From NCBI RefSeq assembly GCF_000300275.1, contig NZ_AMRN01000002.1, forward strand, positions 1 to 64,000: a DNA stretch of 64,000 nucleotides, written 5' to 3'. Numbering within the stretch: position 1 is the stretch's first letter; every line of letters starts with the position of its first letter. Below are positions 35,154 to 43,493 of this stretch, piece by piece. The notes beneath the pieces were generated by a model. That model saw only the letters and a list, made by a program, of their open reading frames with translations. It searched no databases and was not told where the DNA came from. The translations under genes and the position numbers were made by a program. This DNA is from Thalassospira profundimaris WP0211. GTDB taxonomy: Bacteria; Pseudomonadota; Alphaproteobacteria; Rhodospirillales; Thalassospiraceae.

Positions 35154-35594
35154 GTGAAAAAAGCAGATGTCAAAGAAATGATCATCGAAGCCAAAAAGGC
35201 CAAAGGCCTTGGCTGGGAAGAAGTTGCCAGCAAGATCGGCATGTCGCCGGTATGGACGACTTCGGTCTGTTTTGGCATGAATTCCGCGCCAAAGGACAAG
35301 GCCGACATGCTGGTCGCCCTGTTTGACCTGCCGCCTGAAGCATCGGCTGTCATGCAGGAATGCCCGATGAAAATCTGGGATCAGGCGGTGCCGACCGATC
35401 CTGCGATCTATCGCCTTTATGAAATCGTCGGTGTTTACGGCGAGACCATCAAGGAAATCATCCACGAGAAATTCGGCGATGGCATCATGAGCGCGATCGA
35501 CTACGAAATGTATATTGAGCGCAAGGAAGACCCGAAGGGCGACCGCGTTGTCATTACCCTTGATGGTAAATTCCTGAAATACCGGGCCTGGTAA
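35154..35594 (+). CDS. cynS: Cyanate hydratase (cyanase)
   Basis: Converts cyanate and bicarbonate to ammonia and carbon dioxide, detoxifying cyanate and releasing usable nitrogen. The 146-residue protein matches cyanase over its length, with the N-terminal helical domain and the C-terminal catalytic domain. Catalytic residues are R87, E90 and S113; their spacing (3 and 23) equals that of Arg96, Glu99 and Ser122 in the E. coli enzyme. The signature EKFGDGIMSAIDY is intact. It starts with GTG after a good AAGGAG site, is last in the transporter operon, and is followed by a terminator. It identifies the operon as cyanate utilisation. Confidence 0.97.
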   Translation: MKKADVKEMIIEAKKAKGLGWEEVASKIGMSPVWTTSVCFGMNSAPKDKADMLVALFDLPPEASAVMQECPMKIWDQAVPTDPAIYRLYEIVGVYGETIKEIIHEKFGDGIMSAIDYEMYIERKEDPKGDRVVITLDGKFLKYRAW

Positions 35595-35644
35595 TCAAAG
35601 CCAATTGGTGGTTCGCAGTCACCTGGTACGAGCAGTCACAGAAG

Positions 35645-35674
35645 AAACCGGCCTGTGTCGCGCAGGCCGGTTTT
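35645..35674 (+). terminator. Terminator after cynS
   Basis: AAACCGGCCTG (35645-35655) pairs perfectly with CAGGCCGGTTT (35663-35673) across a 7-base loop, ending in a short T run. It is 50 bases past the cyanase stop and closes the operon. Confidence 0.88.
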
Positions 35675-35783
35675 GCCATTCCCCGATCCGGAAACAATAA
35701 GTTGCCAGATTGCCGGTGGCGCATTTGTGATGATGGCCTAAATGTTATGGTCAACAACACATTGACTTGGAAAGGGCTTTATC

Positions 35784-36488
35784 ATGGCTGATCTGTCGAG
35801 CTTCGAGATTACCAAACGCTGGCCTGCGCAAAATCCGGACGTTATCCAGCTTTATTCCCTGCCGACGCCCAACGGGGTGAAGGTTTCGATCATGCTGGAA
35901 GAAACCGGGCTGGACTATGAGCCGCATCTGATCAATATCGGCGAAGATGAAACCTGGACGCCGGAATTCCTGTCGTTGAACCCGAACGGTAAAATTCCGG
36001 CAATCATTGATCCGCATGGACCGAATGGCAAACCGCTTGGTCTGTTTGAATCGGGTGCGATCATTCAGTATCTGGCGGAAAAAACCGGCAAGTTGTTGCC
36101 TGTCGATCCGGCCAAACGCATTGAGGCGATCCAGTGGGTGTATTTTCAGATGGGCGGGCTTGGCCCGATATTTGGCCAGCTTGGCTTCTTCCACAAGTTT
36201 GCCGGCAAGGAGATCGAGGACAAGCGTCCGCTGGATCGGTATCGCAAGGAATCAAAGCGGCTTCTGGGTGTGCTTGAAACCCGCCTTGATGGCCGTGACT
36301 GGATCATGGGCGATGAATACAGCATTGCAGACATTGCGTCGCTTGGCTGGGTGCGCAACCTGATCGGTTTCTATGACGCGGGTAGTCTTGTTGATTATCA
36401 CGAATTTAAAAACGTTCCGGCGTGGCTGGAGCGCGGTCTTGATCGCCCGGCCGTTCAGCGCGGACTGAACATCCCGGCCCGCGATTAA
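35784..36488 (+). CDS. Glutathione S-transferase, YfcG/YghU-like
   Basis: A 234-residue GST. The thioredoxin-fold half begins LYSLPTPNGVKVSIMLEETGLDYEPHLINIG, with the TPNG motif (Thr and Asn) typical of the Nu class, which binds two glutathiones and has disulfide-bond reductase activity. The NPNGKIPAIIDP cis-proline loop and the FESGAIIQYLAEKTG glutathione-binding motif follow, then an all-helical C-terminal half. A short N-terminal arm (about 20 residues) precedes the fold, as in YghU. It is followed after 103 bases, including a stem-loop, by the SAH-hydrolase-like gene on the same strand; a common transcript is possible. Confidence 0.93.
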   Translation: MADLSSFEITKRWPAQNPDVIQLYSLPTPNGVKVSIMLEETGLDYEPHLINIGEDETWTPEFLSLNPNGKIPAIIDPHGPNGKPLGLFESGAIIQYLAEKTGKLLPVDPAKRIEAIQWVYFQMGGLGPIFGQLGFFHKFAGKEIEDKRPLDRYRKESKRLLGVLETRLDGRDWIMGDEYSIADIASLGWVRNLIGFYDAGSLVDYHEFKNVPAWLERGLDRPAVQRGLNIPARD

Positions 36489-36501
36489 TCGCCGTTGATT
36501 T

Positions 36502-36536
36502 TGACCGGATGGAGACAAATGCTTTTCATCCGGTCA
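36502..36536 (+). other. Stem-loop between GST and SAH-hydrolase-like genes
   Basis: TGACCGGATG (36502-36511) pairs perfectly with CATCCGGTCA (36527-36536) across a 15-base loop. No T run follows, so it may be an mRNA processing or stability element, a weak terminator, or a leader structure for the downstream gene. Confidence 0.45.
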
Positions 36537-36591
36537 GGCTGGCCTTAATTAGGAGGGCATTCATTGTCCCACGAAGTTAAGAGACCAATTC

Positions 36592-37758
36592 ATGACCAGC
36601 CGCATCAAGGACGCCGCCCTTGCCCAACAGATCACTGACGAGACCCTTGCCTGGCGCGAGGTGATTTGCCCGGTGACGGCAAAATACGGAAACTATGTCG
36701 CCAAGCGTGATCTGCGCGACAAAACCATCGTCAGTTTCCAGCACGTTCTTGAAGACACCATTCCCACCTTGCTGCCGTTTGTGAAGGCCGGGGCCAAGGT
36801 CAAGGTTGGTGCATGTAACCCCGATAGTACTGACGATGCAGCCGCCGCCTACCTCGCCGCCCATGGGGTCGAGGTCCATGCCTTTTCCGGCATGACGCCC
36901 GATGAATATGCCCAAAGCATCGATATCCTGTCGTCCGAGCCCGCTGACATCATTGCCGATATGGGCGGGGAGCTGATTGAGGCGTTTGTGAAGAAGGGCC
37001 ACAAGGTCGATGGCGCGCTTGAAGCGACCACCACGGGCGTGCATCGGGTTGAGAAGCTTGACTATTCCTTCCCGGTGTTTAACTGGAACGATATCGCGAT
37101 CAAGGATCGCCTGCATAACCGCCACCACGTGGCACAGGAAATGTGGCCGGTCTTTTCGAATGTGACGGGGCTGGCACTTTATGGGCGCACGGTTCTTGTG
37201 ATCGGCTTTGGCCCGGTCGGGCGCGGCGTGGCTGAACGCGCGCGCAATCTCGGTGCGGTGGTATCTGTCGCCGAACGCGATCCGGTTCGCGCGCTTGAGG
37301 CGCAGCATTATGGCTGCCGGGTTGTCAGCCTTGAAGACGGCCTGAAAGAGAACGCGATCATTGTGACCGCCACCGGCCTTTCGGGCATTCTGGGCGCAGC
37401 GCAGATCAAGCAGTGCCGTCGCGGCGCAATCCTGGTCAATGTCGGGCATTCCAATACCGAGATTGACGTCAAATGGCTTGATACCCAGACGCGCACGAAA
37501 ATGCGCCGCCATATCGAACGGTTCGAGCTGGATAACAGCCGTGAGGTGTATCTTCTGAACCGGGGTAGCTTGCTGAACCTTGCACCCGGCATGGGGGGCT
37601 CGGGCAAGGATCTGTTTGATCCGTTCTCGGCCATTCTGATCCGCGGGATCGACTGGCTGGCATCGGGCGGGGCGACCTCGTTCAAGCCGGGCTTTTATCC
37701 CTATCCGGAAGATGTCGAACGCGAAATTGCCCAAGCGATCCTGCAATCGCACAGCTGA
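36592..37758 (+). CDS. Divergent adenosylhomocysteinase-family protein
   Basis: A 388-residue relative of SAH hydrolase, shorter than the usual 430-470. The NAD-binding core is clear (GRTVLVIGFGPVGRGVAERARNLGAVVSVAERDP), followed by ATGLSGIL and RRGAILVNVGHSNTEID. The substrate region departs from canonical enzymes. The VND...KSKFDN segment reads WNDIAIKDRLHNRH, so the lysine is kept but the catalytic aspartate aligns with histidine. The DDGGD loop reads DMGGE, and the C-terminal KPDHYRY that completes the partner NAD site is replaced by KPGFYPYPED. It is probably an NAD-dependent thioether hydrolase with altered substrate. A canonical ahcY likely exists elsewhere. Confidence 0.8.
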   Translation: MTSRIKDAALAQQITDETLAWREVICPVTAKYGNYVAKRDLRDKTIVSFQHVLEDTIPTLLPFVKAGAKVKVGACNPDSTDDAAAAYLAAHGVEVHAFSGMTPDEYAQSIDILSSEPADIIADMGGELIEAFVKKGHKVDGALEATTTGVHRVEKLDYSFPVFNWNDIAIKDRLHNRHHVAQEMWPVFSNVTGLALYGRTVLVIGFGPVGRGVAERARNLGAVVSVAERDPVRALEAQHYGCRVVSLEDGLKENAIIVTATGLSGILGAAQIKQCRRGAILVNVGHSNTEIDVKWLDTQTRTKMRRHIERFELDNSREVYLLNRGSLLNLAPGMGGSGKDLFDPFSAILIRGIDWLASGGATSFKPGFYPYPEDVEREIAQAILQSHS

Positions 37759-37895
37759 TCAATTTCGCTGAACTGACGAATCGCAACGAACCACCCGGTG
37801 CGGTCTGGTAACCTTAATGGGTTGATGTCGGGGCACGCGCAAATATTTGCGCTCAATAGCCCACGGCATCACTCATTAGAGGATGGAGGCCGGTC

Positions 37896-39242
37896 ATGAG
37901 AACGATTTCAAAGGTCTTTGTTGGCTTTGTTCTGGTGATGACCGGCATCTGGCTGGTTTCAAACCCCGATCTTTTTGCGGCATCCAGTTTCATCAGCCTT
38001 CGCCATTTTATGGTGCAGTATTCGGGCTTTCTTGCGATCAGCATGATGAGCCTGATCTTGTTGTTGTCCGTTCGGCCTGTGTGGCTGACGCGACGGTTGG
38101 GCGGGTTGGACAAGGCGTATCGCCTGCACAAGTGGCTTGGCATTGCTGTGCTTGTCGTAGCGACCCTGCACTGGGCCTGGCGGATGGCGCCGAAATGGGG
38201 TGTTGCGCTTGGCCTTCTGGAGCGGGGGCGGCGTGGGTCAAGGCCGAGGGGGCCGGATGGGGCGGGCCTGCATTGGGCGCAATCGCTGTTTAATGAGCAG
38301 CGCGGGCTGGCGGAAGCGGTTGGAGAATGGGCGTTCTATATTGCCGTTGCCTTGATCCTGATCGCGTTGATCAAGCGCATCCCGTATCGCTGGTTTGCCA
38401 GAACACATACCGTTCTGGCCGTGATCTATCTTGTGCTGGTTTATCACAGCATCGTTTTGCTTGATTTCGCCAATTGGGCAACACCGGTTGGCTATGTTCT
38501 GGCGGCGATGTTGATGGTTGGCACGGGGTCATCCATCATTGTTCTGTTTGGCCAAATCGGGGCCGGGCGTCGATCCACCGGCGAGGTGATCGAGGTTGAT
38601 TATCTTCCGGAGATGAAATCGCTTCAGATCGCGATCAGGTCGGATGGCGGGTGGAAAGGTCATCTTGCCGGGCAGTTCGCCTTTGTCCGGTTTGGCAATA
38701 GCAACGAAGCGCATCCGTTTACCATTGCGTCTGCCTGGCGCGACGGGGTTCCGGGACTAACCATTATCGCCAAGAAACTGGGCGACTATACCAACACACT
38801 CTACGAAACATTGAAGCCGGGCGACCGGGTGGCGCTTGAGGGTCCTTATGGCACCTTTGTACTGGATCGGGAAAAACGCCATCAAATCTGGATTTCCGGG
38901 GGTATTGGACTGACGCCGTTTGTTGCCTGGCTTGAAGATCTGGTGGCCAATCCGGCAAAGCTTGAGATCGATTTTTATCAGGTGGCCCCGCATTGCGATC
39001 CTGAACTGATGGCGCGGATCAACGACCTGGCCGGGCGTGCCGGTGTTCGGTTGCGTGAATGGCGCGATGCACGCGACGGCTTTCTGACCGGCGAGAAAAT
39101 CCGTTCTGATGTGCCCCATTGGCAAGAAGCCCAAATCTGGTTCTGCGGGCCACGCCAATTTGGTGAAGATGTCAAAAACGATCTGGTGGCAGCCGGATTG
39201 CACAGCGATGCCTTCCATCAGGAGCTGTTTGATTTCAGATAG
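37896..39242 (+). CDS. Ferric-reductase-like transmembrane flavoprotein
   Basis: A 448-residue protein. The N-terminal half has about six membrane helices with the ferric reductase heme-type histidines (YRLHKWLGIAVLVVATLHWAW, then RTHTVLAVIYLVLVYHSIVLL). The C-terminal half is a ferredoxin-NADP reductase-like module: FAD-binding AHPFTIAS near 275 (the R/HxYS-type motif), VALEGPYGTF, and the NAD(P)-binding ISGGIGLTPFVAWLEDL, ending with a WFCGPRQFGEDV signature. This predicts transmembrane electron transfer from NAD(P)H, for iron or other acceptor reduction. The start at 37896 has a GGAGG site. A glycine/arginine-rich loop near 109-124 is unusual and family-variable. Confidence 0.9.
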   Translation: MRTISKVFVGFVLVMTGIWLVSNPDLFAASSFISLRHFMVQYSGFLAISMMSLILLLSVRPVWLTRRLGGLDKAYRLHKWLGIAVLVVATLHWAWRMAPKWGVALGLLERGRRGSRPRGPDGAGLHWAQSLFNEQRGLAEAVGEWAFYIAVALILIALIKRIPYRWFARTHTVLAVIYLVLVYHSIVLLDFANWATPVGYVLAAMLMVGTGSSIIVLFGQIGAGRRSTGEVIEVDYLPEMKSLQIAIRSDGGWKGHLAGQFAFVRFGNSNEAHPFTIASAWRDGVPGLTIIAKKLGDYTNTLYETLKPGDRVALEGPYGTFVLDREKRHQIWISGGIGLTPFVAWLEDLVANPAKLEIDFYQVAPHCDPELMARINDLAGRAGVRLREWRDARDGFLTGEKIRSDVPHWQEAQIWFCGPRQFGEDVKNDLVAAGLHSDAFHQELFDFR

Positions 39243-39271
39243 GGAAAGCAGAGTTTGGCGTTGAATAGAGT

Positions 39272-39303
39272 GCGGGCGGTCCGTGATGGAACCGCCCGCT
39301 TTT
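39272..39303 (+). terminator. Terminator between convergent genes
   Basis: GCGGGCGGT (39272-39280) pairs with ACCGCCCGC (39291-39299) across a 10-base loop and is followed by TTTT. It lies 30 bases past the ferric-reductase-like gene stop. Confidence 0.88.
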
Positions 39304-39337
39304 CGTTTGCTCGTTATCCTGATTGGTTTGGCAATGC

Positions 39338-41428
39338 CTAGGATTTGTAACCGATCCGAAGGTTGCCCCACTGTTCGCCATTGACCATGATCGGCACGTC
39401 GCATTCCTTCATGAAGACGACGGTGTTGCCCATGTCACGGAAATAGGTCTGCAGCAGGTGGGGCTTGGTGTTGCGCCCGGCCATCAGACCGGCACGGTCA
39501 TCAAAGATGCGCCGGTTGCGGCAGTTGCCCATATTCCAGGCGGGTTCGCCCGGTCTTTGCGGTTGGCTGTAGACCTTGTTGTGGGTCGGCAGATAGCCGT
39601 TGGTATCCACACCGGCGGCAAAGACGATATGTTCGTCCTTTGCAAGAATGGCTTCTTGCAACGGGGTGAAGTTGCGGTCGGTAAAGGGCACATAGGGCGT
39701 CATGAATTGCTTGGGATCGGTGCCGTCAATCGGCTCGTAGCGGGTATTGAACAGATCATCATGGGTGAATTCGTGACTGCGCAAACCGCCTTCAAGAACC
39801 TTGCCCAACTCGCCGGCCAATTGCTTGCCGAGATCGGCAATCTTGGCGTCATGTTCGTGGGTTTTCTTAAGCAGTCCCAAAATGACCTTGGTTGCTTCGT
39901 CGTCGATTTCGGTGAACTGGATGTGGGTGCCGAGTGTCGAGTACGCTTTGACCGTCCCCTTAAGCCGGGTGCCGTCGGTCATCGTGATCGTGATCGCTTT
40001 GTTGCGGTCATCTTCGCTGGCATCAATACGCGCAAGCAGGCCGGCAAGCGACATGTCTGCGGTGACACCCTGGCGCACATCACCGTTGCCAAAGTCGACC
40101 TTGATATCAACCGCAATCGGAACCCGTTCTTCGTGACGACGGTTGGTGTTGTCTGCACTGCGCAGAACCATGCGGAAGCGCGTTTCCATCTCGTTGATAT
40201 CATTGCGGATATTCGAAGAAAGAATGCGAAGGTTTTCCGCCGTCTGGCTGGCATTGTGCGATTTGTGGCTGGCCAGTTCGATGTCGCCGGAAATGCCCTG
40301 CATGTGGGTGGAGACTTCCTGCGCACTTGTCGAGATTTCGGCAATCGCGGCTGTTTGTTGTTCGACCGATGCCGAGATATCGCTTGAAAGCTGGCTGACT
40401 TCGTCAATCGCGCCGCCGATGCCCTCAATCGCGGTAACCGCCTCGGATGTGGCGCCCTGAATGGCGGTGATCTGGGCGTTGATATCAAGGATGGCCTTTT
40501 CGGTCTGGGTGGCGAGGTTTTTGACCTCGTTGGCGACCACGGCAAAACCCTTGCCGGCGTCGCCGGCGCGCGCAGCCTCGATCGTGGCGTTGAGTGCCAG
40601 CATCTTGGTCTGATCAGAAATGCGTTTGACGATATCAACAACCTTGCCGATTTCGGTCGCGGTTTCCGACAGGCTGCCCATGGTGGTGGATGTTTCCTGG
40701 GCGCGGGTGACGGCCTGACTGGCAATGTCATTGGTTTTGTGGATGCGTTCGGCAATTTCGTGGCTGGATGCCTGCAGTTCCTCGGTCGCGGATGCGACGG
40801 TTGCGACATTGCTGCTGGCGACTTCGGTGGTGGCAGTGATGCGTTCGACCAGTTGGGAAAGCTCGCTGGCGTCACTTTCCATGGCCTGCGCCACGTCATT
40901 GGTGCGCCCGGCCTGGAAGCCGACCTCGGAAATGATATTGTCGGTTTCGCGTTCAATGATTTCCGACATCGACTGAATTTCAGAGGCGGAACGCTGGTTG
41001 GCCAAAACGGTCTGGCGCGCCGATATCAGGCTGCCCATATCCGCCATCAGCAGGCAGCGCGCCGCATCCGCCGCGGCAGTTCCACCCTTGGACCGCGCGG
41101 CAAGCGTTGCGCAAAGTGCTGAAACCTTGTGGTAGGCCAGTACAATATGATCGGGTGCCACTCCGATGACCGCATTGGCCAGAACGTGCTCGTTAAAGCA
41201 TTGGTTGAATGCATCCGGGCTGTTTGCATTGATCAGAGTTGTAAAACGTCGGGACAGTTCGGCAACATGATGTTGCGGATCACTTGGCGCAGCACTACTT
41301 TGCCCGGTCCCCAACAGTTCGGTGACCAGATTTTCTGCAAGCTGTTCTCCATGTTGCGCAAACAAATCCGTGGCGGCATTTATAAGCGCATAGATTGTAC
41401 TTTCTGGCATTGCAGAGCTGTGATTCAT
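39338..41428 (-). CDS. Soluble methyl-accepting chemotaxis protein with PilZ and C-terminal sensor domain
   Basis: A 696-residue chemoreceptor with no membrane helix. Residues 1-150 are helical and could be a globin-like or other cytosolic sensor. About 165-420 is the signalling domain with the tip motif [41 protein letters not shown]. About 425-520 is a PilZ domain ([17 protein letters not shown], then [10 protein letters not shown]), which binds cyclic di-GMP. About 545-696 is a sensor domain with the [20 protein letters not shown] and [13 protein letters not shown] pattern seen in other alphaproteobacterial receptors. Putting the input domain after the signalling tip is unusual. It probably couples cytosolic redox or c-di-GMP to flagellar behaviour. 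Confidence 0.92.
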   Translation of the reverse strand: MNHSSAMPESTIYALINAATDLFAQHGEQLAENLVTELLGTGQSSAAPSDPQHHVAELSRRFTTLINANSPDAFNQCFNEHVLANAVIGVAPDHIVLAYHKVSALCATLAARSKGGTAAADAARCLLMADMGSLISARQTVLANQRSASEIQSMSEIIERETDNIISEVGFQAGRTNDVAQAMESDASELSQLVERITATTEVASSNVATVASATEELQASSHEIAERIHKTNDIASQAVTRAQETSTTMGSLSETATEIGKVVDIVKRISDQTKMLALNATIEAARAGDAGKGFAVVANEVKNLATQTEKAILDINAQITAIQGATSEAVTAIEGIGGAIDEVSQLSSDISASVEQQTAAIAEISTSAQEVSTHMQGISGDIELASHKSHNASQTAENLRILSSNIRNDINEMETRFRMVLRSADNTNRRHEERVPIAVDIKVDFGNGDVRQGVTADMSLAGLLARIDASEDDRNKAITITMTDGTRLKGTVKAYSTLGTHIQFTEIDDEATKVILGLLKKTHEHDAKIADLGKQLAGELGKVLEGGLRSHEFTHDDLFNTRYEPIDGTDPKQFMTPYVPFTDRNFTPLQEAILAKDEHIVFAAGVDTNGYLPTHNKVYSQPQRPGEPAWNMGNCRNRRIFDDRAGLMAGRNTKPHLLQTYFRDMGNTVVFMKECDVPIMVNGEQWGNLRIGYKS

Positions 41429-41563
41429 TTGCCATTCTCTCCCTTATTCCCGGCGGACCTTTTGGCCCGATTTTTTCACAGACTTTCAGTGGTCTGCGTG
41501 TGCTTTTGGGGAGTGTATCACTACTGGTAAGTCCAAAATATATCATACTTTAGGTTGATATGG

Positions 41564-41590
41564 AAAAAGGCCCGCCAGTGTTGGCGGGCC
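41564..41590 (-). terminator. Terminator after mcd
   Basis: On the minus strand GGCCCGCCA (41590-41582) and TGGCGGGCC (41577-41569) form a GC-rich stem with a 4-base loop and a following TTTTT run. It lies 75 bases beyond the mcd stop. Confidence 0.88.
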
Positions 41591-41664
41591 AAGTTTGCCC
41601 TCGTTGTTCACAGGGGCCACGGTTCGGATGAGAATTTTATCAGTATTTCAGAATGTTATGTCGT

Positions 41665-43332
41665 TCACCGGGTCAGAATGCCGCGCGTGACCACCTGTGC
41701 CTGAATTTCGGCAGCCCCTTCGAAAATGTTCAAAATGCGCGCATCACACAGCACACGGCTGATCTGATATTCAAGCGCATAGCCGTTGCCGCCGTGAATC
41801 TGCAGGGCGTTGTCGGCATTCGACCATGCGACGCGCGCGCCTAGAAGCTTGGCCATGCCGGCCTCGATATCGCAGCGGATATCCTGATCCTTTTCAAAGG
41901 CCGAGAAATAGGTCAGCTGGCGGGCGATCATGGTTTCAACTACCATCCATGCGACTTTGCCGTAGACGCGCGGGAAGGCGTAAAGCGGCTTGGAAAACTG
42001 GATGCGATCCTTGGCATAGCGCATACCGATCTCAAGCGCGTTCTGGGCGACGCCGACAGCACGGGCTGCGGTCTGGATACGGGCCGACTCAAAGGTTGCC
42101 ATCAATTGTTTGAAGCCCTGGCCTTCTTCGCCGCCCAAAAGGTTCTCGGTCGGGACTTCGAACCCGTCAAAGGAAAGCTCATATTCCTTCATGCCCCGAT
42201 AACCAAGCACCTCGATCTCGCCACCCGACATGCCATCGGCCGGGAACGGGTTTTCATCGGTGCCGCGTGGCTTTTCGGCCAGCAGCATCGACAGGCCGCG
42301 ATAACCGGACTCGTCGGGGTTGGTGCGGGTTAGAAGCGTCATCAGATCAGACCGCGCGGCATGGGTGATCCATGTCTTGTTGCCAGTGACCTTATAGGTA
42401 TCGCCATCCTTGACCGCACGCGTGCGCAAGTGGGCCAGATCCGATCCATTGTTGGGTTCGGTAAAGACGGCGGTTGGCAGGATTTCGCCCGATGCCAGTT
42501 TGGGCAAGTAATGTTCCTTTTGCGCGTCGGTTCCGCCAAGGCGGATGAGTTCGGCAGCAATTTCAGAACGTGTCCCAAGCGACCCGACACCGATATAGCC
42601 ACGAGAAAGTTCTTCGGTGACAACGCACATCGCGGTTTTGCCCATGCCAAGGCCACCGAATTCTTCGGGGATGGTCAGGCCGAAAACGCCCAGTTCAGAC
42701 ATTTCATTGACGATTTCAATCGGGATCAGCTCGTCACGTTCGTGCCAGCCATGGGCATGCGGCGATACCTTTTCCTCAACAAAGCGGCGGAACTGATCGC
42801 GCACCATATCAAGGGTTTCGTCTTCAAGACCGGTTTCGCCAAAGCGGCCGGTATCAAGGCTGTCTTCGATTTCAGCGGCAATCGCCCGGCGTGCTGCATC
42901 GGAATTGCCACCACGTGCAAGGGTCGCGACCGATGGGTTGGCAGCAAGGGATGCAATCAGGTCATCCGAAACGCCAAGGGTCGAAAGACGGATGATCTCG
43001 CCCTGTGACATCGGAATGCCACCGATGATCTGCGCCAGATATTCCCCGAACGCCGATTGCAGGATCAGTTGTTCGAGATTGCCGAACTTGCCCTGATCCT
43101 TAAGGCGATTTGCCCATGCCTTCATCTGGCCAAGGGCGGTGACATAGGTGGTGAACCAGGCAAAGCCGTGTGCGGCAAACTGGTTGTCATCAAAGGCATC
43201 TGCATTAACCCGGCCATCGACCGTTACAGCAGTCCGCAGCGCATATTCGGCCGCGTCATAAACCGGGCTGAGTGCCGCAAGGGCGTCATCGCACAAACGT
43301 TCGAGGTCAGGCAATAGGGCGTTGTTCGTCAT
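41665..43332 (-). CDS. mcd: Methylsuccinyl-CoA dehydrogenase
   Basis: Oxidises (2S)-methylsuccinyl-CoA to mesaconyl-CoA in the ethylmalonyl-CoA pathway, passing electrons to EtfAB. The 555-residue acyl-CoA dehydrogenase is longer than ordinary members by about 150 N-terminal residues, as known for Mcd. The FAD/acyl-CoA core shows PTAVFTEPNNGSDLAHL, KVTGNKTWITHAARSDLM, and the RIQTAARAVGVAQNALEIGMRYAKDRIQFSKPL and IHGGNGYALEYQISRVLCDARILNIFEGA signatures near the C-terminus. It follows ccr on the same strand with ecm divergent, the expected gene neighbourhood, which fixes the substrate. Confidence 0.93.
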   Translation of the reverse strand: MTNNALLPDLERLCDDALAALSPVYDAAEYALRTAVTVDGRVNADAFDDNQFAAHGFAWFTTYVTALGQMKAWANRLKDQGKFGNLEQLILQSAFGEYLAQIIGGIPMSQGEIIRLSTLGVSDDLIASLAANPSVATLARGGNSDAARRAIAAEIEDSLDTGRFGETGLEDETLDMVRDQFRRFVEEKVSPHAHGWHERDELIPIEIVNEMSELGVFGLTIPEEFGGLGMGKTAMCVVTEELSRGYIGVGSLGTRSEIAAELIRLGGTDAQKEHYLPKLASGEILPTAVFTEPNNGSDLAHLRTRAVKDGDTYKVTGNKTWITHAARSDLMTLLTRTNPDESGYRGLSMLLAEKPRGTDENPFPADGMSGGEIEVLGYRGMKEYELSFDGFEVPTENLLGGEEGQGFKQLMATFESARIQTAARAVGVAQNALEIGMRYAKDRIQFSKPLYAFPRVYGKVAWMVVETMIARQLTYFSAFEKDQDIRCDIEAGMAKLLGARVAWSNADNALQIHGGNGYALEYQISRVLCDARILNIFEGAAEIQAQVVTRGILTR

Positions 43333-43493
43333 TCTTCGGGTCCTCGGATCAGGTCCTCGTCGTGCAATCCTGTGGGGCGATTGCGCGGATCAGTTATGAG
43401 TGCATCAAAGCATAAAGGGTGGTGGCACCCCATGCGCAGATCGGGCGAGAATGCGCGCGGGGTGCCAGCTATCAGTCGAAGATTAATGTGGGA

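Noticed and set aside
36577-37752. A 391-codon minus-strand open frame opposite the SAH-hydrolase-like gene
   Set aside because: It is the complement of a gene with clear NAD-binding motifs. The composition is rich in Gly, His, Arg and Ala, as is usual for antisense frames in this GC range.
39323-40387. A 354-codon plus-strand frame opposite the chemoreceptor
   Set aside because: Antisense to a strongly conserved chemoreceptor signalling region and PilZ domain, so it is a shadow frame.
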